DNA from: Spirochaetales bacterium
Lineage (GTDB): Bacteria; Spirochaetota; Spirochaetia; ARS1246
Length of the DNA stretch: 8,773 nucleotides
Assembly: GCA_018644745.1 (NCBI GenBank)
Contig: JABGPX010000500.1
Location: forward strand, 1 to 8,773
Direction of reading: 5' to 3'
The position numbers and the translations under genes are program-made. Under the pieces are notes generated by a model. That model was not told the DNA's origin. It did not search any database and worked only from the letters and a program-made list of their open reading frames with translations. Numbering within the stretch: the first letter of the stretch is position 1; every line of letters starts with the position of its first letter. Below are positions 1 through 5,449 of this stretch, piece by piece.

Positions 1-841
1 CTTGTTTGCCGCACGAGGGAAACATAATCCTCATCCGATAAGAAGCTTGCTCGTCGACGACTGTATCGAGAAAGGGATAGATTTCCAGGCCGGCGGCGCA
101 CGCTATAATTGGAGCGTAAATAATGTCGCCGGTTTGCCGAATGTCGTAGATTCCCTAATCGCAGTAAAAGAGGCGGTTTTCGATAAGCGAGAAATCACCG
201 GCAAAGCGCTCGCAGATATTCTCGAGAAGAATTTCGAAGGCGAGGAGACAATGCGGCAGCGGCTGGCTTCGAGTCCGCGATTCGGCAACGATATAGCGGA
301 TGTAGATACATTTGCCGCGGACCTCTGCGAAGTAATCTTCAAGGCGTATCGGGCCAACAACACAGTTCGCGGCGGCAAATTCCTGCCATCATGTATCATG
401 TTCAGTACATACGAAGATGCGGGCAGAGCAGTCGGCGCCACCCCCGACGGACGTCTTGCAGGGAAACCAATCGCCGATTCAATCGGGCCGGCTTTCGGCC
501 GTGATAAAAAAGGTCCAACTGCGATGCTTAAAAGCGTAACAAAGCTTCCCTTGCATCTTGCCACCGGAACACCGGTTGTAAACATTCGTGTAAAAAAAAC
601 CCTCTTCGGTTCACCCGAGGGCAGGCAGAAGATACAGGATCTTATTCAAACCTACTTCGCCATGGGCGGACTCCAAATGCAGGTGAACGTTTTCGATCAG
701 AAAGTGATGGAGGACGCAATCTCCAATCCGGAAGACCATGAGGATCTGATCATTCGAATCGGCGGGTTTTCAATGCTTTTCAATTCGCTCAGTGATGAGC
801 TTAAACAGACGCTTTTAGAGCGTACTGAACACGCGGTATAG
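1..841 (+). CDS. Glycyl radical enzyme (PFL/glycerol dehydratase-like superfamily), C-terminal part
   Basis: The gene is cut by the left edge; the open frame begins at base 2 and the true start lies outside. About 279 C-terminal residues are present, where family members usually have 750-850, so the thiyl-radical Cys in the middle of the protein is not visible. Recognisable family blocks are GGARYNW near residue 31, a GATPDGR block followed by GKPIADSIGP and KKGPTAMLKSV near residues 143-177, the TYFAMGGLQMQVNV block near 217-230, and the terminal radical loop R-I-G-G-F-S with the radical glycine at residue 255 (bases 764-766), ending in ERTEHAV. Such enzymes work in the cytoplasm of anaerobic cells after activation by a radical-SAM partner, which is not in the window. 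The loop has Phe where most relatives have Tyr (RVxGY). The substrate cannot be assigned: formate lyase, dehydratase and C-N lyase members share these blocks. The rhodanese gene follows 58 bases later on the same strand. Confidence 0.9.
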   Translation, partial: LFAARGKHNPHPIRSLLVDDCIEKGIDFQAGGARYNWSVNNVAGLPNVVDSLIAVKEAVFDKREITGKALADILEKNFEGEETMRQRLASSPRFGNDIADVDTFAADLCEVIFKAYRANNTVRGGKFLPSCIMFSTYEDAGRAVGATPDGRLAGKPIADSIGPAFGRDKKGPTAMLKSVTKLPLHLATGTPVVNIRVKKTLFGSPEGRQKIQDLIQTYFAMGGLQMQVNVFDQKVMEDAISNPEDHEDLIIRIGGFSMLFNSLSDELKQTLLERTEHAV

Positions 842-883
842 GATTCACCATCAGCGTACTGGTAAACCACGCCGGAAAGGCAG

Positions 884-890
884 AAGGAGA
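884..890 (+). promoter_or_regulatory. Ribosome-binding site of the rhodanese lipoprotein
   Basis: AAGGAGA lies 9 bases before the ATG at 900 and fixes that start. The 58 bases between the glycyl radical enzyme stop and this ATG show no hairpin with a T tract, so co-transcription with the upstream gene is possible. Confidence 0.7.
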
Positions 891-899
891 ATTTCAAAT

Positions 900-1301
900 A
901 TGTCAGTATTCAAGTTGCTTTCGATAATAGTTCTGGCGGCTCTTGTCACGGGCTGCGCCGGCATGGGAGAAGTGTATGTTCCGCCTAACTTAGACAGTTA
1001 TGAAGGACTTAGCGAATCGCTCCAGCGTGGAGACAAAATCTCTGTGTATGATGTCCGGACAGCCGATGAGTATGTAACCGGCCACATCCCGGGCGCTGTA
1101 AATATTCCTCACGGCGAGATCGCCAAAGCCCTGCCCCGCCGTATGAAGAGAGCGGTTATCGTCGTGTACTGCGCTTCAGGAGGCCGATCGTATATGGCCT
1201 TTGAAGCATTAACCGAAGAAGGATATAAATATCTTACCGACTTCGGCGGTATCGGGAATTGGCAAGGTGAGTTGGTTACGGGTACATCCCCAGATCAGTA
1301 A
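900..1301 (+). CDS. Rhodanese-domain lipoprotein
   Basis: Predicted single-domain rhodanese (133 aa) exported as a lipoprotein. Residues 1-18 form a short charged start plus a hydrophobic stretch ending in the lipobox V-T-G-C, with lipidated Cys19; Ala follows at +2, so there is no inner-membrane retention Asp. The rhodanese domain covers about residues 32-125: DVRTADEYVTGHIPGAVNIP (51-70) is the usual substrate-loop block, and the active loop C-A-S-G-G-R-S places the persulfide-forming Cys at 91. A final GGIGNW element (116-121) closes the domain. Members of this family carry sulfane sulfur or act in thiosulfate and persulfide metabolism; the physiological donor is unknown here. A cell-envelope location would separate it from the cytosolic cysteine desulfurase further along, so no direct partnership is claimed. 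The last 26 bases overlap the convergent UROD-like gene. Confidence 0.88.
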   Translation: MSVFKLLSIIVLAALVTGCAGMGEVYVPPNLDSYEGLSESLQRGDKISVYDVRTADEYVTGHIPGAVNIPHGEIAKALPRRMKRAVIVVYCASGGRSYMAFEALTEEGYKYLTDFGGIGNWQGELVTGTSPDQ

Positions 1302-2235
1302 AAGCGTCGATACACGCCTGGTAGTTTGCTTCGGACATTCCCATTGAGCCATATTCCTCGATGTAGCCGATCAGGCCGCCGTTGAAACAGCCTAAGTGTT
1401 TCACGAGCAATTCCACATCCTGATATATATCATTCCGGGTTCCTGAAATGGAAGTTGTCTGATAGCTCACGGGACACACGAAGCAAACTTTACCGCCGAA
1501 ATCCGCGCCGAGTTTCTCAATATTATAAAGATTCGGCTGACTGATATTTAAGAGATCTACGCCGATATCGATGAAGTCTTGAATAATTTCATAATAGTAG
1601 CCGCAGTTATGAAAATACACATCCATGCCGCACTCATGTACCAGATCGAATTGCTTGTTATATCGAGGCTTGAAGATCCGCCTCCAGAGGTCTGGTGAAA
1701 TAAGCAAACCGTCCTGCATACCCCAATCATCAAAAAACGCAACTGCCTGATAACCCTGATCTCTCAAACCGATGATTAGTTGCTCTTCAAAACTGAACAC
1801 AATATCGGCGAAAGAAGCGAAACGAATCGGGTCTTCAAACATATCTACGAGGGTATCCGAAAAACCGCGGAGCGCGGAAATAACCGTAAATCCTGACAAG
1901 ACCAGGCTCGCGATGTAATAGCGATCTTCGCCATAAATGCTTTTCATTGCAGGGAGCGCCCTACGGCGGAACGCTGCGTGTGGATCTGGAATATGGAGGG
2001 ACGATACGTCATCGAGGGACGACAGGATCGGCGCTGTCGGCTGCCCCATGGTGTCATCCATTCTATCCCAGGTAAAACCCCACTCGGATTGATCTCGATC
2101 CAGTCCTCCATAATGATCAACCACATCGACCGCGATGAGATCAGATTGATCCTGATCCTTGTTGAAGTACAATAGGGGCACGCGATCGGGACTATTAAAA
2201 CTTACAGCTCTAGAAACCCGTTCTATATTATACAC
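1276..2235 (-). CDS. Uroporphyrinogen decarboxylase-fold protein 1, MtaA/CmuA-type zinc methyltransferase-like
   Basis: A 319-aa member of the UROD/methylcobamide methyltransferase superfamily, probably cytosolic. The N-terminus (ERVSRAVSFNSPDRVPLL) is the usual opening of the family. FDDWG near 168-172 followed by SPDLWRR (180-186) and KPRY is the second signature. F-H-N-C-G at 208-212 supplies H209 and C211, and a G-C pair at 282-283 supplies C283. H-x-C-x71-C is the zinc-binding pattern of MtaA/CmuA-type enzymes that move methyl groups from a corrinoid protein to a thiol; true HemE lacks it. No corrinoid-binding protein is in the window, so the substrate is unknown. The GTG start is the first possible codon after an in-frame stop two codons upstream and keeps the conserved opening, but no Shine-Dalgarno sequence precedes it. 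The gene is divergent from the nucleoside kinase and overlaps the rhodanese 3' end. Confidence 0.85.
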   Translation of the reverse strand: MYNIERVSRAVSFNSPDRVPLLYFNKDQDQSDLIAVDVVDHYGGLDRDQSEWGFTWDRMDDTMGQPTAPILSSLDDVSSLHIPDPHAAFRRRALPAMKSIYGEDRYYIASLVLSGFTVISALRGFSDTLVDMFEDPIRFASFADIVFSFEEQLIIGLRDQGYQAVAFFDDWGMQDGLLISPDLWRRIFKPRYNKQFDLVHECGMDVYFHNCGYYYEIIQDFIDIGVDLLNISQPNLYNIEKLGADFGGKVCFVCPVSYQTTSISGTRNDIYQDVELLVKHLGCFNGGLIGYIEEYGSMGMSEANYQACIDAFTDLGMYP

Positions 2236-2243
2236 AATCTATT

Positions 2244-2272
2244 CAAGTACTAAAACTTAAGTTTTCTGTCAA
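2244..2272 (-). promoter_or_regulatory. Candidate promoter of UROD-like gene 1
   Basis: On the minus strand a perfect TTGACA box (2272-2267) is followed 17 bases later by a weak -10 position, TACTTG (2249-2244, two of six consensus bases). Initiation at normal spacing would fall near 2237, just before the GTG at 2235, implying an almost leaderless message. The poor -10 suggests weak or activator-dependent use. Spacer sequence is the palindrome listed separately. Confidence 0.35.
2252..2265. promoter_or_regulatory. Perfect 14-base palindrome, candidate operator
   Basis: AAAACTTAAGTTTT is identical on both strands. It lies in the 151-base gap between the divergent UROD-like 1 and nucleoside kinase genes, inside the spacer of the TTGACA-based minus-strand promoter and just upstream of the plus-strand candidate promoter. 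A regulator bound here could act on both genes. No regulator gene is present in the window. Confidence 0.4.
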
Positions 2273-2297
2273 GACTTACAGCAATGCTCACTACAAT
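2269..2297 (+). promoter_or_regulatory. Candidate promoter of the deoxynucleoside kinase
   Basis: TCAAGA (2269-2274, three of six -35 bases) and TACAAT (2292-2297, five of six -10 bases) are separated by 17 bases. Transcription would begin near 2304, giving a leader of about 80 bases before the GTG at 2387. Its -35 region overlaps the oppositely directed TTGACA box. Confidence 0.35.
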
Positions 2298-2373
2298 GTT
2301 TGCATCATTCAACAGGAAATACGCGCTCTCGACGGCGGGCTCACATCCCTGATACAGTGAAGAGAATACCATT

Positions 2374-2378
2374 GGAGG
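2374..2378 (+). promoter_or_regulatory. Ribosome-binding site that decides the kinase start
   Basis: GGAGG lies 8 bases before the GTG at 2387. The open frame extends upstream to a TTG at 2300, but those 29 residues are basic, unconserved in appearance and have no ribosome-binding site, while the residues from 2387 lead directly into the P-loop. Confidence 0.75.
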
Positions 2379-2386
2379 GCAGCGAC

Positions 2387-3055
2387 GTGTCCAAGCAGTT
2401 TGTAGCGGTAGCAGGCAATATCGGAGCGGGGAAATCCACATTGGTCTCCCGTTTGTCCGAGCGGCTGGGTTGGAAGCCCTATTTTGAACCGGTCGCGGAA
2501 AACCCATACCTGGAAAACTTTTACGGGGATATGAAATCCTGGGCTTTTCATTCCCAAGTTTTTTTCCTTTCTTACAGGATGAAAACTCATAGCCAGCTGC
2601 TGCAGAATCCTGAGTCTGTTGTGCAGGACAGATCCGTCTACGAAGACGCGGAAATTTTCGCGCGGAATTTGTACCTTCAGCAATTTATGAGCGACCGGGA
2701 CTACTCAACATACCGGAATCTATTTGATCTGTTTATATCCCTGCTCGATCCTCCTGATCTCATAATCTACGTGGAGGCCCCGGTGGATACTCTGATCCAG
2801 CGAATCGAAGAGCGGGGGAGAACCTTCGAAGCGGATATTAAACCTGCGTATTTGTCTCAGTTAGGAAACCTCTACGAAGAGTGGATAAGCAATTTCGATC
2901 TCTGCCCGGTACTCACCGTTCCTTCCAGAGACATGGATTTCGCCTCGAGAGATGATTACGTCGATGTAATAACCGCGGAGGTCGAGAGAAAGCTGAGCGG
3001 AAAACAGGAAACCCTATTTAAATTGGAAGACTACCATTGGCGTGACAACCCGTAG
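2387..3055 (+). CDS. Deoxynucleoside kinase (deoxyadenosine/deoxyguanosine/deoxycytidine kinase family)
   Basis: A cytosolic salvage enzyme that phosphorylates deoxynucleosides at the 5' position using ATP (or another NTP). The 222-aa length is normal for bacterial members. Walker A G-N-I-G-A-G-K-S-T occupies residues 10-18, almost at the N-terminus as expected. F-E-P-V (33-36) holds the probable general base E34. W52 to R64 (with Q57) forms the base-recognition helix, D-R-S (81-83) is the family signature with catalytic R82, and R-I-E-E-R-G-R (139-145) is the LID region that clamps phosphates. DRS rather than ERS and the overall sequence point to the bacterial dAK/dGK branch, but base preference cannot be read with certainty. 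The gene stands alone on its strand with its own promoter region. It converges on the desaturase with 7 bases between stop codons and no visible terminator. Confidence 0.9.
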   Translation: MSKQFVAVAGNIGAGKSTLVSRLSERLGWKPYFEPVAENPYLENFYGDMKSWAFHSQVFFLSYRMKTHSQLLQNPESVVQDRSVYEDAEIFARNLYLQQFMSDRDYSTYRNLFDLFISLLDPPDLIIYVEAPVDTLIQRIEERGRTFEADIKPAYLSQLGNLYEEWISNFDLCPVLTVPSRDMDFASRDDYVDVITAEVERKLSGKQETLFKLEDYHWRDNP

Positions 3056-3062
3056 AACATCT

Positions 3063-4163
3063 CTAAAGACTTTCCGGCGCCAGATCGCCGATCGAAGCAG
3101 CCAGCGGATCGCGCTGCGGTTCCTTGCTATCATGCTCGGGGACGGGCGTATCATATTGATAACCTGGATCTATCTTCTGCTGCCGCCGCACTTCCCGCAT
3201 CTCTTTCCAGGCCTGTATAAGAGTCCGCGGTTCCGGCATATCCCAGGCAATCTCTAGCTTTAGTTTCTTCAGATTGTAGCAAGGCACCGCAGCGTACATA
3301 TGATGTTCGGTGTGAAAGTTCATGTGCCAATATATAAACCTTGAAAAGGCGTCGAGTTTTATCGTTCTGCAGCATTTGCGAAAATCCGGTACATTGTCGC
3401 GCAGACCGGTGTGCATGGTAATACCTATGAAATACCTCCACCAGGTAGCCACAAAGTTGGAAAGCGTTATCACAACGGGAAGCATCCAAAGATTAAAAAC
3501 TATTGCAGTCGCGAGCACCGCGGCATGAAATAGAAGGATCATTCGAGCCCAATTAATCGCCAGGTTTTGGCTTTTAGGATCATCATCCGGAAAAATAGCC
3601 TCCGACCACTCTCTATCAAATTTCCTGAAAACCGCGAGCATAAAGGTGTTCTTCACCATCATCCAAAACACCTTAAAATCAAAAGTAAAAAGCCGAAGGA
3701 GAAGCAACACTCGCAGCGATGGATTGCCGGGCAGAACCACTTCACGGTCTCCACGGGGATGAAGTGTGTAGAGATGATGGAATGTATGGCTCCGCTTGTA
3801 GTGGTGAAAATTGACCCACCCGAGCAAGCTAAAGAATCTTAAGAAGAAAACATTGAGCCAACGGGTTTTAAAGACTGTGCCATGAGATAGTTCATGAGTA
3901 ACCAGCCCAGGATTGAAGCAGTAAATCGTCCCATGGACAAAGAGAGCCGCTGCAAATAAGACCCACATCCGCTCGGTAAAAAAAGTGTATGTAGCAAAAG
4001 CCGTAGCGGTAATAAGCGCAAGGTAGCCTAACGACTGCAACCAGCCGCGGGAGTCGCTGCGGCTGGTGAGAGCGCGCAGACGCTCCTTGGGTACAGGACA
4101 ACGATACCAGTCGACTTTGAAGTTTTTTTTGACTTCTTTTAGAGGTTCATTTATAGTTCCCAT
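3063..4163 (-). CDS. Membrane fatty acid desaturase-like di-iron enzyme
   Basis: A 366-aa integral-membrane desaturase/hydroxylase superfamily protein. The three histidine boxes are complete: H-E-L-S-H (90-94), H-T-F-H-H (126-130) and H-T-E-H-H (284-288), with extra candidate ligands H251 (in HTGLRDN) and H280. Hydrophobic segments lie about 44-62, 66-82, 102-119 and 201-242, giving the usual hairpin pattern with boxes on the cytosolic face. The family uses O2, two irons and an electron donor to desaturate or hydroxylate acyl chains; some members act on carotenoids or sphingolipids, so the substrate is open. The frame is open to an ATG at 4253, but the ATG at 4163 has a good ribosome-binding site and matches the start of the soluble N-terminus, so it is preferred. 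The gene is divergent from the cysteine desulfurase. An A8 run on the coding strand (4130-4123) encodes part of K-K-N near residue 13. Confidence 0.87.
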   Translation of the reverse strand: MGTINEPLKEVKKNFKVDWYRCPVPKERLRALTSRSDSRGWLQSLGYLALITATAFATYTFFTERMWVLFAAALFVHGTIYCFNPGLVTHELSHGTVFKTRWLNVFFLRFFSLLGWVNFHHYKRSHTFHHLYTLHPRGDREVVLPGNPSLRVLLLLRLFTFDFKVFWMMVKNTFMLAVFRKFDREWSEAIFPDDDPKSQNLAINWARMILLFHAAVLATAIVFNLWMLPVVITLSNFVATWWRYFIGITMHTGLRDNVPDFRKCCRTIKLDAFSRFIYWHMNFHTEHHMYAAVPCYNLKKLKLEIAWDMPEPRTLIQAWKEMREVRRQQKIDPGYQYDTPVPEHDSKEPQRDPLAASIGDLAPESL

Positions 4164-4169
4164 AGATTG

Positions 4170-4176
4170 TCCTTCT
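4170..4176 (-). promoter_or_regulatory. Ribosome-binding site that decides the desaturase start
   Basis: AGAAGGA read on the minus strand lies 6 bases before the ATG at 4163. The alternative upstream ATG at 4253 would add 30 hydrophobic residues encoded by DNA that also carries the inverted repeats of this divergent junction. Confidence 0.7.
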
Positions 4177-4208
4177 ACAAAGATTTCGAATATGCCCTGT
4201 AGAAATCT
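4175..4208 (-). promoter_or_regulatory. Interleaved inverted repeats beside the desaturase ribosome-binding site
   Basis: In desaturase mRNA order, AGATTT (4208-4203) can pair with AAATCT (4186-4181), and CTACA (4202-4198) can pair with TGTAG (4179-4175). The arms are interleaved, so the two hairpins exclude each other unless a strained pseudoknot forms. The second stem ends inside AGAAGGA, the ribosome-binding site. TTGT/ACAA (4180-4177 with 4170-4167) can also place that site in a small loop. This arrangement could be a translational switch or thermosensor, or simply a DNA dyad; the stems are short and A/T-rich. Confidence 0.3.
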
Positions 4209-4281
4209 AATGAAAGTCCAAGGCATCATCAAGCGCAATGTGATCATTGTCATGGACAGGATGGTGGAGTAACCTAATTGT
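4184..4281 (+). promoter_or_regulatory. Upstream region of the cysteine desulfurase
   Basis: A candidate plus-strand promoter is TTTCGA (4184-4189), 16 bases, TCTAAT (4206-4211; five of six -10 bases). A small hairpin CAATG-TGAT-CATTG (4236-4249) lies in the leader. The only ribosome-binding match is TGGAG (4265-4269), 12 bases before the ATG at 4282, which is longer than usual. All are weak individually. Confidence 0.3.
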
Positions 4282-5433
4282 ATGAGTAAAAATATTCCGG
4301 TTTATCTCGACTACAATGCGACAACACCGGTGGTGCCCGAAGTAGTCGAAGCGATGTATCCATATCTTGGTGAATATTTCGGAAATCCCTCGAGCTCTCA
4401 TTGGTATGGAAAACAGGCAGAGCGTGCGGTCAGTACCGCGAGGGAACAGGTTGCCCGTCTCCTCGGCTGCACACCTGCGGAGATAATCTTCACCAGCGGC
4501 GGAAGCGAGGCGAACAATCTGGCCATCAAAGGTATAGCTGCTTCACTCCGGGATAAAGGCGATCACATCATTACTTCGGCAATCGAGCACCCGGCGGTTA
4601 TCGAAGTATGCCGTTATCTCGAAGAGGATGGATTTTCGGTGACATACCTGCCTGTCGATAAAGAAGGCAGTGTGTCAGTAGAAGACTTCGCAACTGCGAT
4701 TAAGCCATCGACAATTCTAGCTACAATAATGCACGCGAACAATGAAGTAGGTACCATACAGCCGATTTCTCACCTTACCTCGGCGGCCCGGGAGCGGGGA
4801 ATTGCCTTCCACACCGACGCCGCTCAATCAATAGGGAAAATACCCACGCGAATCGACGGCCTGGGTGTAAACCTCTTGTCGATCGCCGGCCATAAGTTTT
4901 ATGCACCCAAGGGGATTGGAGCCCTTTTTATCGCCGCGGGAACCCGGTTGGCGAAGCTCATTCATGGAGCTTCTCATGAAATGGGTTTTCGAGCCGGCAC
5001 GGAGAATGTTCCATCTATTGTCGGGCTTGGAAAAGCCGCGGAAATAGCCGCCCGCGATCTTGTCGAAACCAGGCGTCACATATCGGTTCTGCGGGATATG
5101 CTCCAAGCCGGGATCGAGGTAGAAATTCCGGATTCCGTGGTAAACGGGAATATTAAAAGCAGGCTTCCGAACACATTAAGTATCAGTTTTCCCGGTATTC
5201 AGGCAAATAAGCTGATTGATGAAATCGGCGATGAGATTGCCGCTTCGGCGGGAGCGGCCTGCCACACCAATACGGTGGATGTTTCAGCGGTTCTGCAGGC
5301 AATGAATCTACCGCTTGAAACTGCAATGGGAACGATTAGGCTAACAACCGGACGAATGACCGGGCCGGAAGACATCGACAAGGCCCTTGATGTAATAGTA
5401 CCGGCGGTAAAAAAACTGCGGGGAACGGGTTAG
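4282..5433 (+). CDS. Cysteine desulfurase, NifS/IscS family (SCLY-like active loop)
   Basis: PLP enzyme that removes sulfur from cysteine as an enzyme-bound persulfide for Fe-S clusters and other sulfur-containing cofactors. Its 383 aa match the family length. Visible elements: V-Y-L-D-Y-N-A-T-T-P (7-16); F-T-S-G-G-S-E-A-N-N (70-79), cofactor phosphate contact; H103 that stacks on PLP; H-T-D-A-A-Q (177-182) with D179; G-H-K (203-205) with Schiff-base K205; G-F-R-A-G-T-E-N (235-242); catalytic Cys327 in S-A-G-A-A-C-H-T; and R353 for the substrate carboxylate. The Cys loop is of the GAACH kind known from animal selenocysteine lyase rather than the SSGSACTS of IscS, so selenocysteine activity is conceivable. 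No iscU, iscR or tRNA-thiolation gene is adjacent. It converges on UROD-like 2 with a 4-base overlap, and its last codons contain that operon's terminator. Confidence 0.92.
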   Translation: MSKNIPVYLDYNATTPVVPEVVEAMYPYLGEYFGNPSSSHWYGKQAERAVSTAREQVARLLGCTPAEIIFTSGGSEANNLAIKGIAASLRDKGDHIITSAIEHPAVIEVCRYLEEDGFSVTYLPVDKEGSVSVEDFATAIKPSTILATIMHANNEVGTIQPISHLTSAARERGIAFHTDAAQSIGKIPTRIDGLGVNLLSIAGHKFYAPKGIGALFIAAGTRLAKLIHGASHEMGFRAGTENVPSIVGLGKAAEIAARDLVETRRHISVLRDMLQAGIEVEIPDSVVNGNIKSRLPNTLSISFPGIQANKLIDEIGDEIAASAGAACHTNTVDVSAVLQAMNLPLETAMGTIRLTTGRMTGPEDIDKALDVIVPAVKKLRGTG

Positions 5434-5449
5434 TCAGGCCAGGTTCCCC
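5409..5449 (-). terminator. Intrinsic terminator of the foldase-UROD-like 2 operon
   Basis: On the minus strand GGGGAAC (5449-5443) pairs perfectly with GTTCCCC (5426-5420) across a 16-base loop, and four bases later comes an uninterrupted T7 run (5415-5409). The loop contains both overlapping stop codons. On the plus strand no T run follows the hairpin, so it should stop only minus-strand transcription; it sits within the last codons of the cysteine desulfurase gene. Confidence 0.6.

Noticed and set aside
103..585. Long antisense open frame (160 codons) within the glycyl radical enzyme
   Set aside because: Shadow of a conserved coding frame, no family resemblance and no ribosome-binding context considered convincing.
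592..599. A8 run in the glycyl radical enzyme, and a similar A8 (minus strand) at 4123-4130 in the desaturase, as slippage or phase-variation sites
   Set aside because: Runs encode ordinary Lys codons in intact frames, and eight bases alone is weak evidence for programmed slippage.
1235..1251. Hairpin TACCG/CGGTA as a terminator for UROD-like 1
   Set aside because: Only 5 base pairs and no T tract after it on the minus strand; lies within the rhodanese coding sequence.
2300..2386. Upstream TTG start adding 29 residues to the nucleoside kinase
   Set aside because: No ribosome-binding site; GTG 2387 has GGAGG at 8 bases and gives the normal distance to the P-loop; the candidate promoter would begin the RNA downstream of the TTG.
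3073..3090. GC-rich dyad after the kinase stop as a terminator
   Set aside because: A stem of only 5 bases, within the desaturase gene, with no T run on either side.
4164..4253. Upstream ATG adding 30 hydrophobic residues to the desaturase
   Set aside because: ATG 4163 has a strong ribosome-binding site, and the upstream segment contains dyads and the promoter region of the divergent gene.
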